Source: Zygotorulaspora mrakii
Lineage: Eukaryota > Ascomycota > Saccharomycetes > Saccharomycetales > Saccharomycetaceae
Length of the DNA stretch: 64,000 nucleotides
Assembly: GCF_013402915.1 (NCBI RefSeq)
Contig: NC_050725.1
Location: 372,001-436,000, forward strand
Direction of reading: 5' to 3'
The translations under genes and the position numbers were made by a program. This document shows, piece after piece, positions 52,007-61,986 of this stretch. Within the stretch, counting starts at the first letter, position 1. Every line of letters starts with the position of its first letter. The notes under the pieces were generated by a model. It made no database searches and was not told where the DNA came from. It saw only the letters and a list, made by a program, of their open reading frames with translations.

Positions 52007-53194
52007 TTAGGCATTTTTTTCAGCAAATTCTCTAACAAAATTAGCTAATTTTTGAACACTTTCAACAGATAAAGCATTGTAAATAGAGGCTCTGAAGCCA
52101 CCAACAGAACGATGACCTTTCAACCCAGTTAGGTTCAACTCTGCAGCTTCTTTTAAGAATTTTTCATCTAGACCTTCCTTCTTTAGAGTGAATACAACAT
52201 TCATTTTTGATCTGCAAGACTTGTCAACAGGCATATTGTAAAAGTTTGGGAACTGATCCAAAGATGTGTACAAAATATCTGCCTTTTTCTCGTTTTCGAA
52301 CTGTTGCGCTTTGACACCACCTTTCTTTAGTAAATGTTGAAAAACCAAGTCCATGACATGAAGAGTAAATATTGGGATAGTGTTGTAGGCGGAGTTATTT
52401 TTCACAACGGTTGGGAAATCAAAGGCTATTGGGGTAATTGGCAAACCCGCCTTATGTATTTCCTCCTCTGATGCTTTCTTGATATCTTCCAAGATTGACT
52501 TCTTGATAATGTACAACGTCAATCCCGCAAGCCCAATATTCTTTTGCGCACCAGCAATAATTAGACCGTATTGCGACACTGGAATTTCCCGTGATAAAAT
52601 ATCACTTGACAGATCAGCAACAAGCTCAATATCTGGATTCGAAGTAACACATTCAGGTAGTCTTGGCCATTCAACACCATGCACGGTTTCATTTTCGCAA
52701 AGGTACACATATGAGAACTGGCCATCCTTGACTTTACCGGCCCATTCGGATTCTGGTGGTATAGAGCCATATTTACCATTGTTATAATCTTTTGAATTGA
52801 AGATGACCTCAGTTGGCACTCTTAGCCTTTTTGCTTCCTCGAGGGATTTCTGTGACCAGGACCCAGTGACCAAATACCCTGCAGTTCCAACTTTACCAGT
52901 CTTACCCAAGTAAGCAGCGGACAAATTCGATGCGATGGATGAAAATCCTGTGGTGCCACCACCCTGCATGAAAAACACTTCATGAGTATCTGGTATGTTC
53001 ATGAGCTCTTTCAAATGAGCCTTTGCATCGTCAATTACCTTGGTAGCATCCTTGGAACGGTGAGAAATTTCGCCGATACCCAACCCAAGATTGTTAAAAT
53101 TGATCAAATCTTTTGCAGATTGTTGCAACACCTCAGTAGGTAATTGTGCAGGGCCCGCACCGAAATGGGTAGGTTCTTCTCTCTGCAATGTCAT
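52007..53194 (-). CDS. SER1: Phosphoserine aminotransferase Ser1
   Basis: PLP enzyme of 395 residues (identical length to S. cerevisiae Ser1) that converts 3-phosphohydroxypyruvate to phosphoserine in serine synthesis. The ATG at 53194 gives MTLQREEPTHFGAGPAQLP; an upstream GTG is ignored. Family motifs are FMQGGGTTGFSS, ADLSSDILSR and the PLP lysine in AGAQKNIGLAG. The C-terminus contains GLKGHRSVGGFRASIYNAL and ends EFAEKNA. Position equals YOR184W. Confidence 0.97.
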   Translation of the reverse strand: MTLQREEPTHFGAGPAQLPTEVLQQSAKDLINFNNLGLGIGEISHRSKDATKVIDDAKAHLKELMNIPDTHEVFFMQGGGTTGFSSIASNLSAAYLGKTGKVGTAGYLVTGSWSQKSLEEAKRLRVPTEVIFNSKDYNNGKYGSIPPESEWAGKVKDGQFSYVYLCENETVHGVEWPRLPECVTSNPDIELVADLSSDILSREIPVSQYGLIIAGAQKNIGLAGLTLYIIKKSILEDIKKASEEEIHKAGLPITPIAFDFPTVVKNNSAYNTIPIFTLHVMDLVFQHLLKKGGVKAQQFENEKKADILYTSLDQFPNFYNMPVDKSCRSKMNVVFTLKKEGLDEKFLKEAAELNLTGLKGHRSVGGFRASIYNALSVESVQKLANFVREFAEKNA

Positions 53195-53260
53195 ATCTGT
53201 GGGCACTTTGTCAACTTCCACTTAGAGGTGAAGGTTCTTGTTAGAACCTAGTCTTTCCTA

Positions 53261-53266
53261 TGACTC
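53261..53266 (+). promoter_or_regulatory. SER1: Gcn4-like half-match upstream of SER1
   Basis: TGACTC followed by T (consensus TGACTCA), 67 bp upstream of the SER1 ATG. SER1 is a general-control gene in S. cerevisiae, so the site is plausible but imperfect. Confidence 0.35.
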
Positions 53267-53405
53267 TTCGGAAGATCACTTTTATCATTCAAGGTACTGT
53301 AATATTTCATTTGACTTCTGACTGAGTTGCCGACGTAGTATATGATCTATCATCTTGATGACAGTAAATAATTTTTATAAGATGACAGCAATTCCTATTA
53401 AATAG

Positions 53406-53413
53406 GTTACCCG
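53406..53413 (-). promoter_or_regulatory. Reb1-type site upstream of SER1
   Basis: GTTACCCG on the plus strand (CGGGTAAC on minus), about 210 bp upstream of the SER1 ATG. Confidence 0.6.
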
Positions 53414-54163
53414 GCCCAGAAAGTTCTAATGTTCGCGATTGTGACGCTCCTTAACGTGACGTTAGATGCCACGAGCTGATCAAATTGTACGAGCTTACTT
53501 CTGAAGACTAGTTGTTTCTGTCACCTTCTACGCCAAGGTACGTCACGGCCTCACAAACCGCATCTGCATTGTCCGGTGAGGGCTCAAACACTCATGTAGC
53601 GATATCGGACAAATCAACTCTCCCCTAAAAAACTCAGCGCCCTTGAATGAAAACAGAGAAGCCGTAATAAAATCAAGTGACTGTTACATCCTAACACCAT
53701 GAAGATAAAACTATTAGTGTTTGGGTTCTGAGAGACCAGCACCCAGTCCCCTTCTGATATTTAGTTTCAAAAAAACAAACTTGCGTCTCTTTTGGTTCCA
53801 CCGAAACGCTTCTCTCTTCATACCTAAAGCTCTGTTGGCGGGGGAAGGTACTCCCACCCTGTGAGATCTCTGGACAGCTTGCAGAATGAACCGCCTCTGT
53901 CTGGAAATGTTCTCCCACCGGCAGTGAGAGGCTCGCATAGGCAGGGATAGTAGGCGGAGCGGGGAGAACTTAGTAGGATAGGAAGTATCGCGTTGGCCTC
54001 GACGGGCAGAGGGAGCCTCTTGCGGTGGCAATCCGGTTTGCATTGTATACGGAATATCCAGTGAAAGGAACTAGAAGAAAAAGGAGATATCAATAGTAAA
54101 ACTATTACATTTGAACTTATAGTGTTATTTGCACAAGTAGAAGTATCGACGAATTAAGCTAAA

Positions 54164-54725
<562 letters not shown>

Positions 54726-54935
54726 ATGGGATAGTTTTAATTAGACCATTTATTAAATATATCATATCATTTACATATATTTGTTTTATGTATAAGTTTT
54801 AGTTTCTTTTAAAATGCTACATATTTACATTAACGGAACGAAGTTAAGATATACTAAGGTAAACTGGCTAGTTTAAAAGTGTGCGCTGGCACTGAAAACT
54901 TGTTCGGTAACTCCATCACATGTCAATACGACATA

Positions 54936-55991
54936 ATGACAGACGCTGTTACGGATAAGGACAAACTGTTGGAGCTTTTGCAGAGCAATAGGTCTTGTAT
55001 TAGACCATACAAGACAGCCGATTCTCTTTTCGATCTTTCTTCGAGCACATCGCTCAAGGATTCTGACCCAATAACTGAAATAAAGAAACTATCACAAATT
55101 ATAAAAGCACATTCTACAAAGATCGGTATCATTTGCCAAGAGGATAAGTTTTATCGGAATCTATCTGCTGTTTTTAACGAGTTGAAAAGCTTTAACGATA
55201 AGATCTTCATGCTTCTGAGTTTATTGCCACTGTTTCATAAAGATAAAGAGGATAAATGGGCACAATTTTTCATACAAACTTTGAATTCACTCGTAATCAA
55301 CCTATTAAACGGTATTTCTACATTATATGACGAGATTGATCGTTTATTAAATGGCACCGATAATGAAAAGGATCAAAGACTTTACGCTGTTGGTCTCATC
55401 TGGGCGGCATGCGATTCGCTAGATAATTTGGCACACAAGGGTAATTTCCAGATTCTAGCTGACAATATTCGCAACAATTGTAGCTTAGTGGACGATGTGA
55501 TGGAAGACATTTCCTCATGGCTTGAAGATCCACAAATGGGTAACGATTTGTTACTTGGGGACGAGGATGAAGAAGATGATGACAATGATGAAGACTCGTC
55601 ACGGTCACAAGATGGACAGGAAATTCTAGAACAAATGAAATGTTTTCTCAAAGATTGGGAAACAAATTTGAAAATGATAAAACTGCTCCTTTCATCTTTT
55701 GCCAAATCTCTCAGTTCAAATATCTATACTTCCAAGGATTCGAAAGGTTCAACTTTGGACAAGTTAAATGATATACAGCATAAAGTGATCGAACAGATTG
55801 ACGAATTGATTTCAGATTTTTTAGTTTCAGATTTGAGCTTCAATTCTGATGATTTCGAAGACGACATCGCTCAATTGAATGAAAGCTTGAGAAAAATGGT
55901 TGATACAATAAAAATATTGAACAAATCAGATCCGAAAAAATCAAAATGGATCCAAGTTTGGGAAAATAAGTACTTTCAAGAAAAGAGTTGA
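54936..55991 (+). CDS. YLR287C-like protein, probable GCIP (cyclin-D1-binding-like) family
   Basis: Protein of 351 residues (355 in S. cerevisiae YLR287C), cytoplasmic and of unknown function there. The ATG at 54936 gives MTDAVTDKDKLLELLQ. A helical region, with LLSLLPLFHKDKEDKW and VGLIWAACDSLDNLAHKGN then SLVDDVMEDISSWLEDP, is reminiscent of the GCIP/CCNDBP1 family. An acidic stretch lies near residues 205-225. It sits between RPS30 and LAS17 and is convergent with LAS17 (60 bp between genes). Confidence 0.85.
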   Translation: MTDAVTDKDKLLELLQSNRSCIRPYKTADSLFDLSSSTSLKDSDPITEIKKLSQIIKAHSTKIGIICQEDKFYRNLSAVFNELKSFNDKIFMLLSLLPLFHKDKEDKWAQFFIQTLNSLVINLLNGISTLYDEIDRLLNGTDNEKDQRLYAVGLIWAACDSLDNLAHKGNFQILADNIRNNCSLVDDVMEDISSWLEDPQMGNDLLLGDEDEEDDDNDEDSSRSQDGQEILEQMKCFLKDWETNLKMIKLLLSSFAKSLSSNIYTSKDSKGSTLDKLNDIQHKVIEQIDELISDFLVSDLSFNSDDFEDDIAQLNESLRKMVDTIKILNKSDPKKSKWIQVWENKYFQEKS

Positions 55992-56051
55992 GTAATGTGA
56001 ATTTTGTGCTTTTTATTCAGTCAATACGATAGATAATATATAATTGTACAA

Positions 56052-58124
56052 CTACCAGTCATCGCCATCATCGTAATCGTCAGACCCAACTTTAGTCTTT
56101 CTTTTATTTAATGCTGCAGCAAGAGCATCTGCCAAAGACGCAGGCCCACCGCCGGGCGCCGGTGCAGATGACGAGGAAATTTGTGGTTTTTCTCCCTTGG
56201 CTTCCTGCAGTAAGACTGATGGTTTATCCAATTGAGATTTATCCACTCTTTTGAGTGCATGAATACCACCAGCACCCCTGATAGATGCTAACAGGGCATC
56301 CCTACCACTATCACCAGTACTTTCAGCAAAATCAACATCAGGCCCTTGAGCTGGCGGAGGTGGTACCGACGATGCTTGTGGTTGCCCTAAAAATGCTGGC
56401 GGAGGTGGAGGTGGTACCGATGATGCTTGTGGTTGCCCTAAGAATGCTGGCGGAGGTGGCGGAGGCGCCACTGCGGTAGGGGCACCTGGCTGTTGTGTTG
56501 GGAAAGGAGGTGGAGGTGGTGGCGCAACATATTGTTGATTCTGTTGCTGCATTGGTGGCGGAGGTAGTTCCATGGCAAATGATTGTTGAGGGTACGTTGG
56601 TTGCTCTTGCGCTCGCACACTGTTGAACGTCGTTGGTGGAGTAGGTGAATAGGATGGAGATTGGCTTTGATAACCTGGTGCCATAGGGGCCTGTGGAGGG
56701 CTGCTGACTATACGAGAAGCTCTCGCCGGCGGTGGTGGAGCTGGACCACGTCTTGGTGGAGGTGGAGGTACCGGCGGCTTACCACCCGTAGCACTACTGG
56801 TGAGCGGTGGACCCGAAGAAACTCTATTCATTGTGTACATATTGGTATTCCTATGAGGTGGCGGTGGAGGAGCTGGACCACGTCGTAACGGTGGAACAGG
56901 TGGTGGAACGCGCCCGCCTCCTGGAATTGCTGATCTGCTGGGAGGGGGTGGTACGGCACGGGCGCTTCTGTTGGGAAGGGATGGTACTGGTCGACCACCA
57001 TTTTGAGGAGGTTGGCCAAATTGCTGTGGAGATTGACCAAATTGTTGTGAAGGTTGACCAAATTGTTGTGGAGGTTGACCAAACCGTTGTGGAGGTTGAC
57101 CAAACTGTTGTTGAGGCTGCCCAAATTGTTGTTGAGGCTGCCCCAACTGTTGTGGAGAACTTGAGAAAACCGCTGGCGGTTTTTGGTTTGCTAGCTGCGG
57201 CACTGGGAATGGAAATGGATTATTAGTCTTGTGTGCAGTTGGCAGAGGTTGTTGTGGAGAAACAGGCGACGACGTTGCAGGTGGTGCAGGTGGTGCAGGT
57301 GGTGCAGGTGGTGCAGGCTGTGCGGGCGGTGCGGGCGGTGCGGGAGGTGCAGGCGGTGTACCAAGAGCAGGTGCAGGAGGTACTCTGAAAGAACGTTTCG
57401 CAACAGGCTCTGCCGGTGGTGCGCCCAGAGCAGGTGTGCTTGGCATTGATGGTGCTGCTGAAGTCCATTCTGAAGAAGTTTGATTATCGGTCTCGGAGTC
57501 GTAGTCTGGTTCAGATTCAGATTCAGATTCTTCTGACGGCACTGCTGCAACAGGAGGAGGAGGAGGAGGAGGAGCCTTGTTTTTTGTTATAGGTATATGT
57601 TCTGTGTTATTATAATTGTAGCGTTCCCTCTGATTTGCAATTAGAGACTCTCCACGGGGCCCATGGAACACATTGCCAGATTCCTGCTCTGTGATCTTCT
57701 TTGTTAATGCAATGGCGTTCTTATTTGATAAAGTCTTTTTTGATGCGTAACGTTCACGTTTTTGCACTCGCTTCAAGAAGTGACTTGCCTCATTTAAATC
57801 TTCAAATAACAGGCCCGCAAAGCACTCTTCAAGCTCAAACGTGTGGAAGAAAGTACGATCCTGATAATACTGAAAATTGACGTACAATTCTTGATCCCAT
57901 AGCACTCCATTGTGACCCTTAATATCGACCAGCTTGAAGAAGAAAGAGTGGCCCACCAAATCGTCAACCAGCACAATTGCTCCAGAAAGGCCTGTATAAG
58001 TCCATCGATTGGGATCGGGGTATGCAATATATAACCTTGCAACTGCGACATCTATTACTTTATTGGCCGACTTAGGCAGTGCAATTTTAATATTCTCCTT
58101 GTCAGCTGAGGTCAACAGACCCAT
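56052..58124 (-). CDS. LAS17: WASP-family actin nucleation promoter Las17
   Basis: Yeast WASP (690 residues; 633 in S. cerevisiae) that activates Arp2/3 at endocytic patches. The WH1 domain covers about residues 1-130 (KVIDVAVARLYIAYPDPNRW, LYVNFQYYQDRTFFHTFELE, FAGLLFEDLNEASHFLKRV), where verprolin binds. A long proline-rich region (about 180-590) binds SH3 proteins and contains a seven-residue GQPxQxF repeat and many PPPPP runs. The WH2 segment is RDALLASIRGAGGIHALKRV (about 605-625). The acidic tail ends DDYDDGDDW, whose tryptophan contacts Arp2/3. Confidence 0.96.
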   Translation of the reverse strand: MGLLTSADKENIKIALPKSANKVIDVAVARLYIAYPDPNRWTYTGLSGAIVLVDDLVGHSFFFKLVDIKGHNGVLWDQELYVNFQYYQDRTFFHTFELEECFAGLLFEDLNEASHFLKRVQKRERYASKKTLSNKNAIALTKKITEQESGNVFHGPRGESLIANQRERYNYNNTEHIPITKNKAPPPPPPPVAAVPSEESESESEPDYDSETDNQTSSEWTSAAPSMPSTPALGAPPAEPVAKRSFRVPPAPALGTPPAPPAPPAPPAQPAPPAPPAPPAPPATSSPVSPQQPLPTAHKTNNPFPFPVPQLANQKPPAVFSSSPQQLGQPQQQFGQPQQQFGQPPQRFGQPPQQFGQPSQQFGQSPQQFGQPPQNGGRPVPSLPNRSARAVPPPPSRSAIPGGGRVPPPVPPLRRGPAPPPPPHRNTNMYTMNRVSSGPPLTSSATGGKPPVPPPPPRRGPAPPPPARASRIVSSPPQAPMAPGYQSQSPSYSPTPPTTFNSVRAQEQPTYPQQSFAMELPPPPMQQQNQQYVAPPPPPPFPTQQPGAPTAVAPPPPPPAFLGQPQASSVPPPPPPAFLGQPQASSVPPPPAQGPDVDFAESTGDSGRDALLASIRGAGGIHALKRVDKSQLDKPSVLLQEAKGEKPQISSSSAPAPGGGPASLADALAAALNKRKTKVGSDDYDDGDDW
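57001..57147. repeat. Seven tandem 21-bp units inside LAS17
   Basis: Units of the form GGTTGACCAAATTGTTGTGGA (minus-strand sense: Gln-Phe-Gly-Gln-Pro-Pro-Gln) repeat about seven times with scattered changes. Each is seven codons, so the frame is kept. Confidence 0.85.
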
Positions 58125-58586
58125 CTTCTTCGAACGATGGAATCAGTCTTACTGTAAAATTGCTTGTAGCCTAATTCCGGTCTACAGCTGTGCGTAAAAT
58201 TCTTCGTTTCTTACGCAATTAGATTTATCAGTTCTGTCAATGTCATCACTGTTCTATACTTTTCCCCCTTTCTACGTCGGTAAATGCCACGCGAAGTGTG
58301 CTCTCTTTGATCATGTGCTTTTCACATGACACAAGCTTTCTTACATGTGGGTAATCTCAATGTGCCTTAGTGACATACGAAAATGCATCAAAGAGGTTTA
58401 GTTCACTTCTAGCTGCAGTGAACTGAGTAATTGGTAGGATAGAATCTTGCGGTTGGCTTTAATTGCATCGATTGTGTTAGAAATGCACTCTAAACAGGGT
58501 TTTTCGTGGAATAATGGTTAATTTGGTGGTGATGTATGGGTGTATATATTTTCTTTCGTGACGTTCCTATACTATTGAAAGAAATG

Positions 58587-58592
58587 GCTGGT
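58587..58592 (-). promoter_or_regulatory. CTS1: Ace2/Swi5-type site
   Basis: GCTGGT on the plus strand (ACCAGC on minus), about 580 bp upstream of CTS1. In S. cerevisiae CTS1 is a principal Ace2 target in daughter cells. Confidence 0.4.
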
Positions 58593-58876
58593 CTTAAAAG
58601 TTTGAAACAAGCCTCAGCTCTAATACACGTCGAAGAGTCGAGGTCCCGCTGTAACACGTCTATTGCCTTTAGATGACGTGAATTGTTTACAATTGCGTGT
58701 TTACCAGTTCGTGTTTACAGTTTGTTCTTTTTCCAGGCCCCACTGTTGACCTTTCGTGCCTGTCACTATGTTTTAGACTTTGCCTGAACAGCCCTCAACA
58801 AAGATTTGCTGCAGAAAAGCCTACTTTACTGAAGGTTGCGAATCTCTTAGCAATGTTTATGGTTCAGGCTTCAGGT

Positions 58877-58884
58877 AACCAGCG
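58877..58884 (+). promoter_or_regulatory. CTS1: Ace2/Swi5-type site
   Basis: AACCAGCG, close to the Ace2/Swi5 consensus, 50 bp upstream of the TATA box and about 285 bp before the CTS1 ATG. Confidence 0.5.
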
Positions 58885-58933
58885 TGCTGAGCGTGCATTG
58901 TTTCCACGCACCCTATCGAATGGGATGGCTCTG

Positions 58934-58941
58934 TATAAATA
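58934..58941 (+). promoter_or_regulatory. CTS1: TATA box of CTS1
   Basis: TATAAATA at a distance of about 230 bp from the ATG at 59168. Confidence 0.6.
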
Positions 58942-59167
58942 GACGGACATTTGAAAAGGAAGTAGTGCTGCTTATATTCATCCAGAAAAATCAAGTATAA
59001 AATACAAAATAGTCGATTTCAATTGTGTACTTATCACCCCATAGACAGTCACTCCTTTCTGTTGTATTCCCTTCTAATTTAACTTGGTCAAAAGTTACCA
59101 AACAAGACATTCACTCTTTTATTTTATTAATCTCAGCTCATTTTTAGATACATTCGTTTCACTCATA

Positions 59168-60685
59168 ATGCTGAAGTCACTCTTTTCCTATGCTTTATTT
59201 TTATTACTCGCCAAAGTTAATGCTGTTTTTGATGCAGATTCGAAGCAGAACGTGGCGCTTTATTGGGGTCAAAATTCCGCTGGCACTCAGCAATCACTTG
59301 GCAGCTACTGTGAATCGTCAGACGCTGACATATATCTACTTTCCTTTTTATATCGGTTTCCCACCATTGGTTTAGATTTTGCAAACGCTTGCTTTGAGAC
59401 CTTCTCAGACGGGACTTTACATTGTTCACAGATTGCCGAGGATATTAAGACCTGTCAATCTTTAGGAAAAAAAGTTTTTCTATCTATGGGCGGTGCTTCT
59501 GGTGCATATGGATTTGCTGACGACAATTCTGCCAGGGATTTTGCCCAAGTGCTTTGGAATACTTTCGGTGAGGGCAGCGGTTCTGAAAAACGTCCGTTTG
59601 ACGATGCTGTCCTTGATGGGTTTGATCTCGACATCGAAAACAATAATCCTACAGGTTACGCTGCTCTAGTGGATGAATTGAGATCGCTTTTCCCTCAAGG
59701 CTCCAAACAGTATTATATCAGCGCAGCACCTCAATGCCCGTACCCTGATGCCTCTGTCGGAAACGCAATGCAGAATGCTGACATCGATTTCGCATTTATT
59801 CAATTCTACAACAACTACTGTAATGTTGATAGAATGTTCAACTGGGACACATGGATTGAGTATGCTCAAACGGTGTCGCCAAACAAAAATATCAAGTTGT
59901 ATTTAGGTTTACCGGGCGCGGCAACAGCGGCTGGTAGTGGTTACATTTCGGATTTATCTTTGGTAAAGAAAACCATTCAAGATATTTCTTCCAGTGAATA
60001 TTTTGGTGGTATCGCTATGTGGGACGCTTCTCAAGCTTTTAGCAACCAGGTTGATGGTGAATCTTACGTTGCTCAAATTAAAAACATTTTGGAGGACAAT
60101 ACACAAGACAGTCAGGCGACGTCAACAGATGTTACATCTACTCTGGTCCCAACTTCTTCAAGTAAGAATCTGAATAGCGGAAGTACATTTTCAGAAGCAA
60201 GCTCTACTACCAGCGACACCTCCACCGAACCAACTAGAACAACTTTTTCCAGTGCGGCGCAGGTGACAGTCTCCGCCTCTACTGCTGCTAGCAGTTCCAG
60301 CACCTTCTTAGCAGCTTCCTCAAGCAGCAGTGGTGGTAAGACTACTTTGGCTCCCAGTGAGCCAACTTTGACTTCTACATCGGACAGCTCGGCGCAAACA
60401 AGAACGTTATCCCCCTCTTTCTCTAGTTCAGCTGCTTCATCTCCCGCACACGATGCTGCTCAACAATTGAATGCACAATATGCTGCTGGTAAGTATAACG
60501 GTGAATCCTCATGCACTTCAGGACAAATTGCATGTGCCTCAAGCGGTGAATTCGCCATATGTAATTTCGGTTCATGGGTTAATATGGCTTGCTCAGCAGG
60601 TACGACATGTTATGCATACGATGATGGTTCGACGGTCACAACGGGCTGCAACTTCGCCAATTTGAAGTCCGATTATGTTGATTGA
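59168..60685 (+). CDS. CTS1: Secreted endochitinase Cts1
   Basis: GH18 chitinase of 505 residues that degrades septal chitin so that daughter cells separate. The ATG at 59168 opens a signal peptide (MLKSLFSYALFLLLAKVNAV); the frame upstream begins only at a TTG. The catalytic motif is DGFDLDIENN (DxxDxDxE). SMGGASGAYGF and AAPQCPYPD are family features. A Ser/Thr-rich, probably O-mannosylated linker (about 315-435) leads to a C-terminal chitin-binding domain (CBM19-like) with six cysteines, starting near QYAAGKYNGESSC. Confidence 0.96.
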   Translation: MLKSLFSYALFLLLAKVNAVFDADSKQNVALYWGQNSAGTQQSLGSYCESSDADIYLLSFLYRFPTIGLDFANACFETFSDGTLHCSQIAEDIKTCQSLGKKVFLSMGGASGAYGFADDNSARDFAQVLWNTFGEGSGSEKRPFDDAVLDGFDLDIENNNPTGYAALVDELRSLFPQGSKQYYISAAPQCPYPDASVGNAMQNADIDFAFIQFYNNYCNVDRMFNWDTWIEYAQTVSPNKNIKLYLGLPGAATAAGSGYISDLSLVKKTIQDISSSEYFGGIAMWDASQAFSNQVDGESYVAQIKNILEDNTQDSQATSTDVTSTLVPTSSSKNLNSGSTFSEASSTTSDTSTEPTRTTFSSAAQVTVSASTAASSSSTFLAASSSSSGGKTTLAPSEPTLTSTSDSSAQTRTLSPSFSSSAASSPAHDAAQQLNAQYAAGKYNGESSCTSGQIACASSGEFAICNFGSWVNMACSAGTTCYAYDDGSTVTTGCNFANLKSDYVD

Positions 60686-60879
60686 TCTGCTTTCTTTTCT
60701 GTTCGGTTCCAAAAAATAAATAAAGTTTTCTAAAGGTTACGCATAACAATCATTATACCTTTCGCGTTTCATTCGTTAGTTTGAAAACCATTCACGTTCT
60801 TCAGCTTCATTTTTTTCTGCGCACAACAGTTATCCTCTGTTGTCGTACTAAGGCAAGACATTTATGTACTGTTTATTTA

Positions 60880-61662
60880 TTACATTTGAGTTAAATAATA
60901 TGCATAAACACGAGATCTGATTTCAACGGTTTCATGATCCTCATCAAACATGGGTCTCCAATTTACCATTTCTATAAATTCCGGCCTCAGATCAAACTCC
61001 TTACAGGTTTCAAAAAATTGCAAATCCTCTCCCAACAATTTTGGTCTATGAGGTGAAAAAACCACTAATGCCTTTCCATCGGACGCCAATAGGTCCTTGA
61101 CTGTCCTTAGCAGTTTATGGTGCTCACTGTGATTGAAAACCAAATCACTGAGGATGATCAGATCAAACTTGGAATCCTCACCACCAATGTGTTTTTGCAG
61201 CGGTAGATAATCATGCCCCCAAATATATCCTTCCACCACAATTCTATTAGTGTCAATGGCGGCAGCGTCATAGACAATACTCTTGACATTATATTGAATG
61301 TTATTCAAAAGATCTGCATCCGGATAATCCGTAGAGACTACCTTTTTGGCACCTATCAGTGCTGCCACAATAGACGGTAGTGCACCTGCCGCTCCCAATT
61401 CCAAAACCGTCTTCCCCTTCACCAACTCTATGTGCTGATCCAAGTGTTTTGCAGTGTATATCCCGGCATTCCATAACAGGTGGCCCCATAATGGAGACGT
61501 GCCAACCAAACGTAATTGAAGCTTTGGCAATTGTGAATCTGACTCAGGTGATATGTCAGTTCTTATGTACTCTGAAGAATGTGCCTGTGGAACTGGTGGA
61601 CGAAAATCCTCAGGCTCTTCGAAGAATCCCCCAGAAGCACCAATAGATTCAATATCTGACAT
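60880..61662 (-). CDS. EFM7: Protein lysine methyltransferase Efm7 (Nnt1)
   Basis: Class I SAM-dependent methyltransferase of 260 residues (261 in S. cerevisiae). S. cerevisiae Efm7, also called Nnt1, methylates the N-terminal glycine and Lys3 of eEF1A and was earlier proposed to be a nicotinamide N-methyltransferase. SAM-binding motif I is [17 protein letters not shown], followed by [12 protein letters not shown]. The family motif [18 protein letters not shown] and PRMT-unrelated C-terminal strand VYAYYLTQ follow. Position equals YLR285W. Confidence 0.94.
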   Translation of the reverse strand: MSDIESIGASGGFFEEPEDFRPPVPQAHSSEYIRTDISPESDSQLPKLQLRLVGTSPLWGHLLWNAGIYTAKHLDQHIELVKGKTVLELGAAGALPSIVAALIGAKKVVSTDYPDADLLNNIQYNVKSIVYDAAAIDTNRIVVEGYIWGHDYLPLQKHIGGEDSKFDLIILSDLVFNHSEHHKLLRTVKDLLASDGKALVVFSPHRPKLLGEDLQFFETCKEFDLRPEFIEMVNWRPMFDEDHETVEIRSRVYAYYLTQM

Positions 61663-61986
61663 AATAAAGTATGTGTTCCTGCCTTCTTATACCTGCACCG
61701 TTAAGTGCTGTCCTTACAGCCCTTCTCATTAGAACTCATCTCAGATTTCGATAAATTTTTCAAAGTTTGTCCGGTTGTTTCAAAATCAAAGGTCCCGGAC
61801 AGAACTTATCCATCGCGCAAGGAGGTCTAACTCCGAACTGATCACATTGGCGATCTCATAGTCAATTTCCCCACATAAAAGGCAATATTTTTATAAAAGG
61901 CTACCGCACTTTGCTCAACAGGCATTCAATGAGGTCTTTCCAATAGTTTGCAAGTATTCGGTAGTATTCATATCATATAGTTCATA
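61663..61986. other. EFM7-ECI1 divergent promoter
   Basis: About 324 bp containing the inverted repeat described next; nothing else stands out. Confidence 0.5.
61769..61800. promoter_or_regulatory. ECI1: Inverted repeat GTCCGG-N20-CCGGAC, ORE-like
   Basis: Six-base palindromic half-sites with CGG/CCG cores, about 190 bp upstream of ECI1. It resembles Zn2Cys6 sites such as the Oaf1/Pip2 oleate response element (CGGN3TNAN9-12CCG), but the spacer is 2 or more bases too long and the TNA is TTT, so it is a near match only. Confidence 0.35.

Larger units (their letters stand above)
53195..54163. other. SER1-RPS30 divergent intergenic region
   Basis: A 970-bp promoter region. Near SER1 it has a Gcn4-like TGACTC and a Reb1-type site. 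The part from 53.7 to 54.07 kb is GC-richer, with a hairpin (TGGGT and ACCCA arms, 53718-53741) and two CTCCCACC blocks 61 bp apart (53851, 53912), each followed within 8 bp by GTGAGA. No open frame there looks coding. It might include a non-coding RNA, which I cannot identify. Confidence 0.5.
58125..59167. other. LAS17-CTS1 divergent promoter region
   Basis: A 1.04-kb region with Ace2/Swi5-type sites and a TATA box for CTS1. A plus-strand open frame at 58697-58942 lacks an ATG at its front and any recognisable content, and is not called. Confidence 0.6.

Noticed and set aside
58697..58942. 81-codon frame in the CTS1 promoter
   Set aside because: Opens with GTG, spans the likely activator sites and TATA box, and has no recognisable content.
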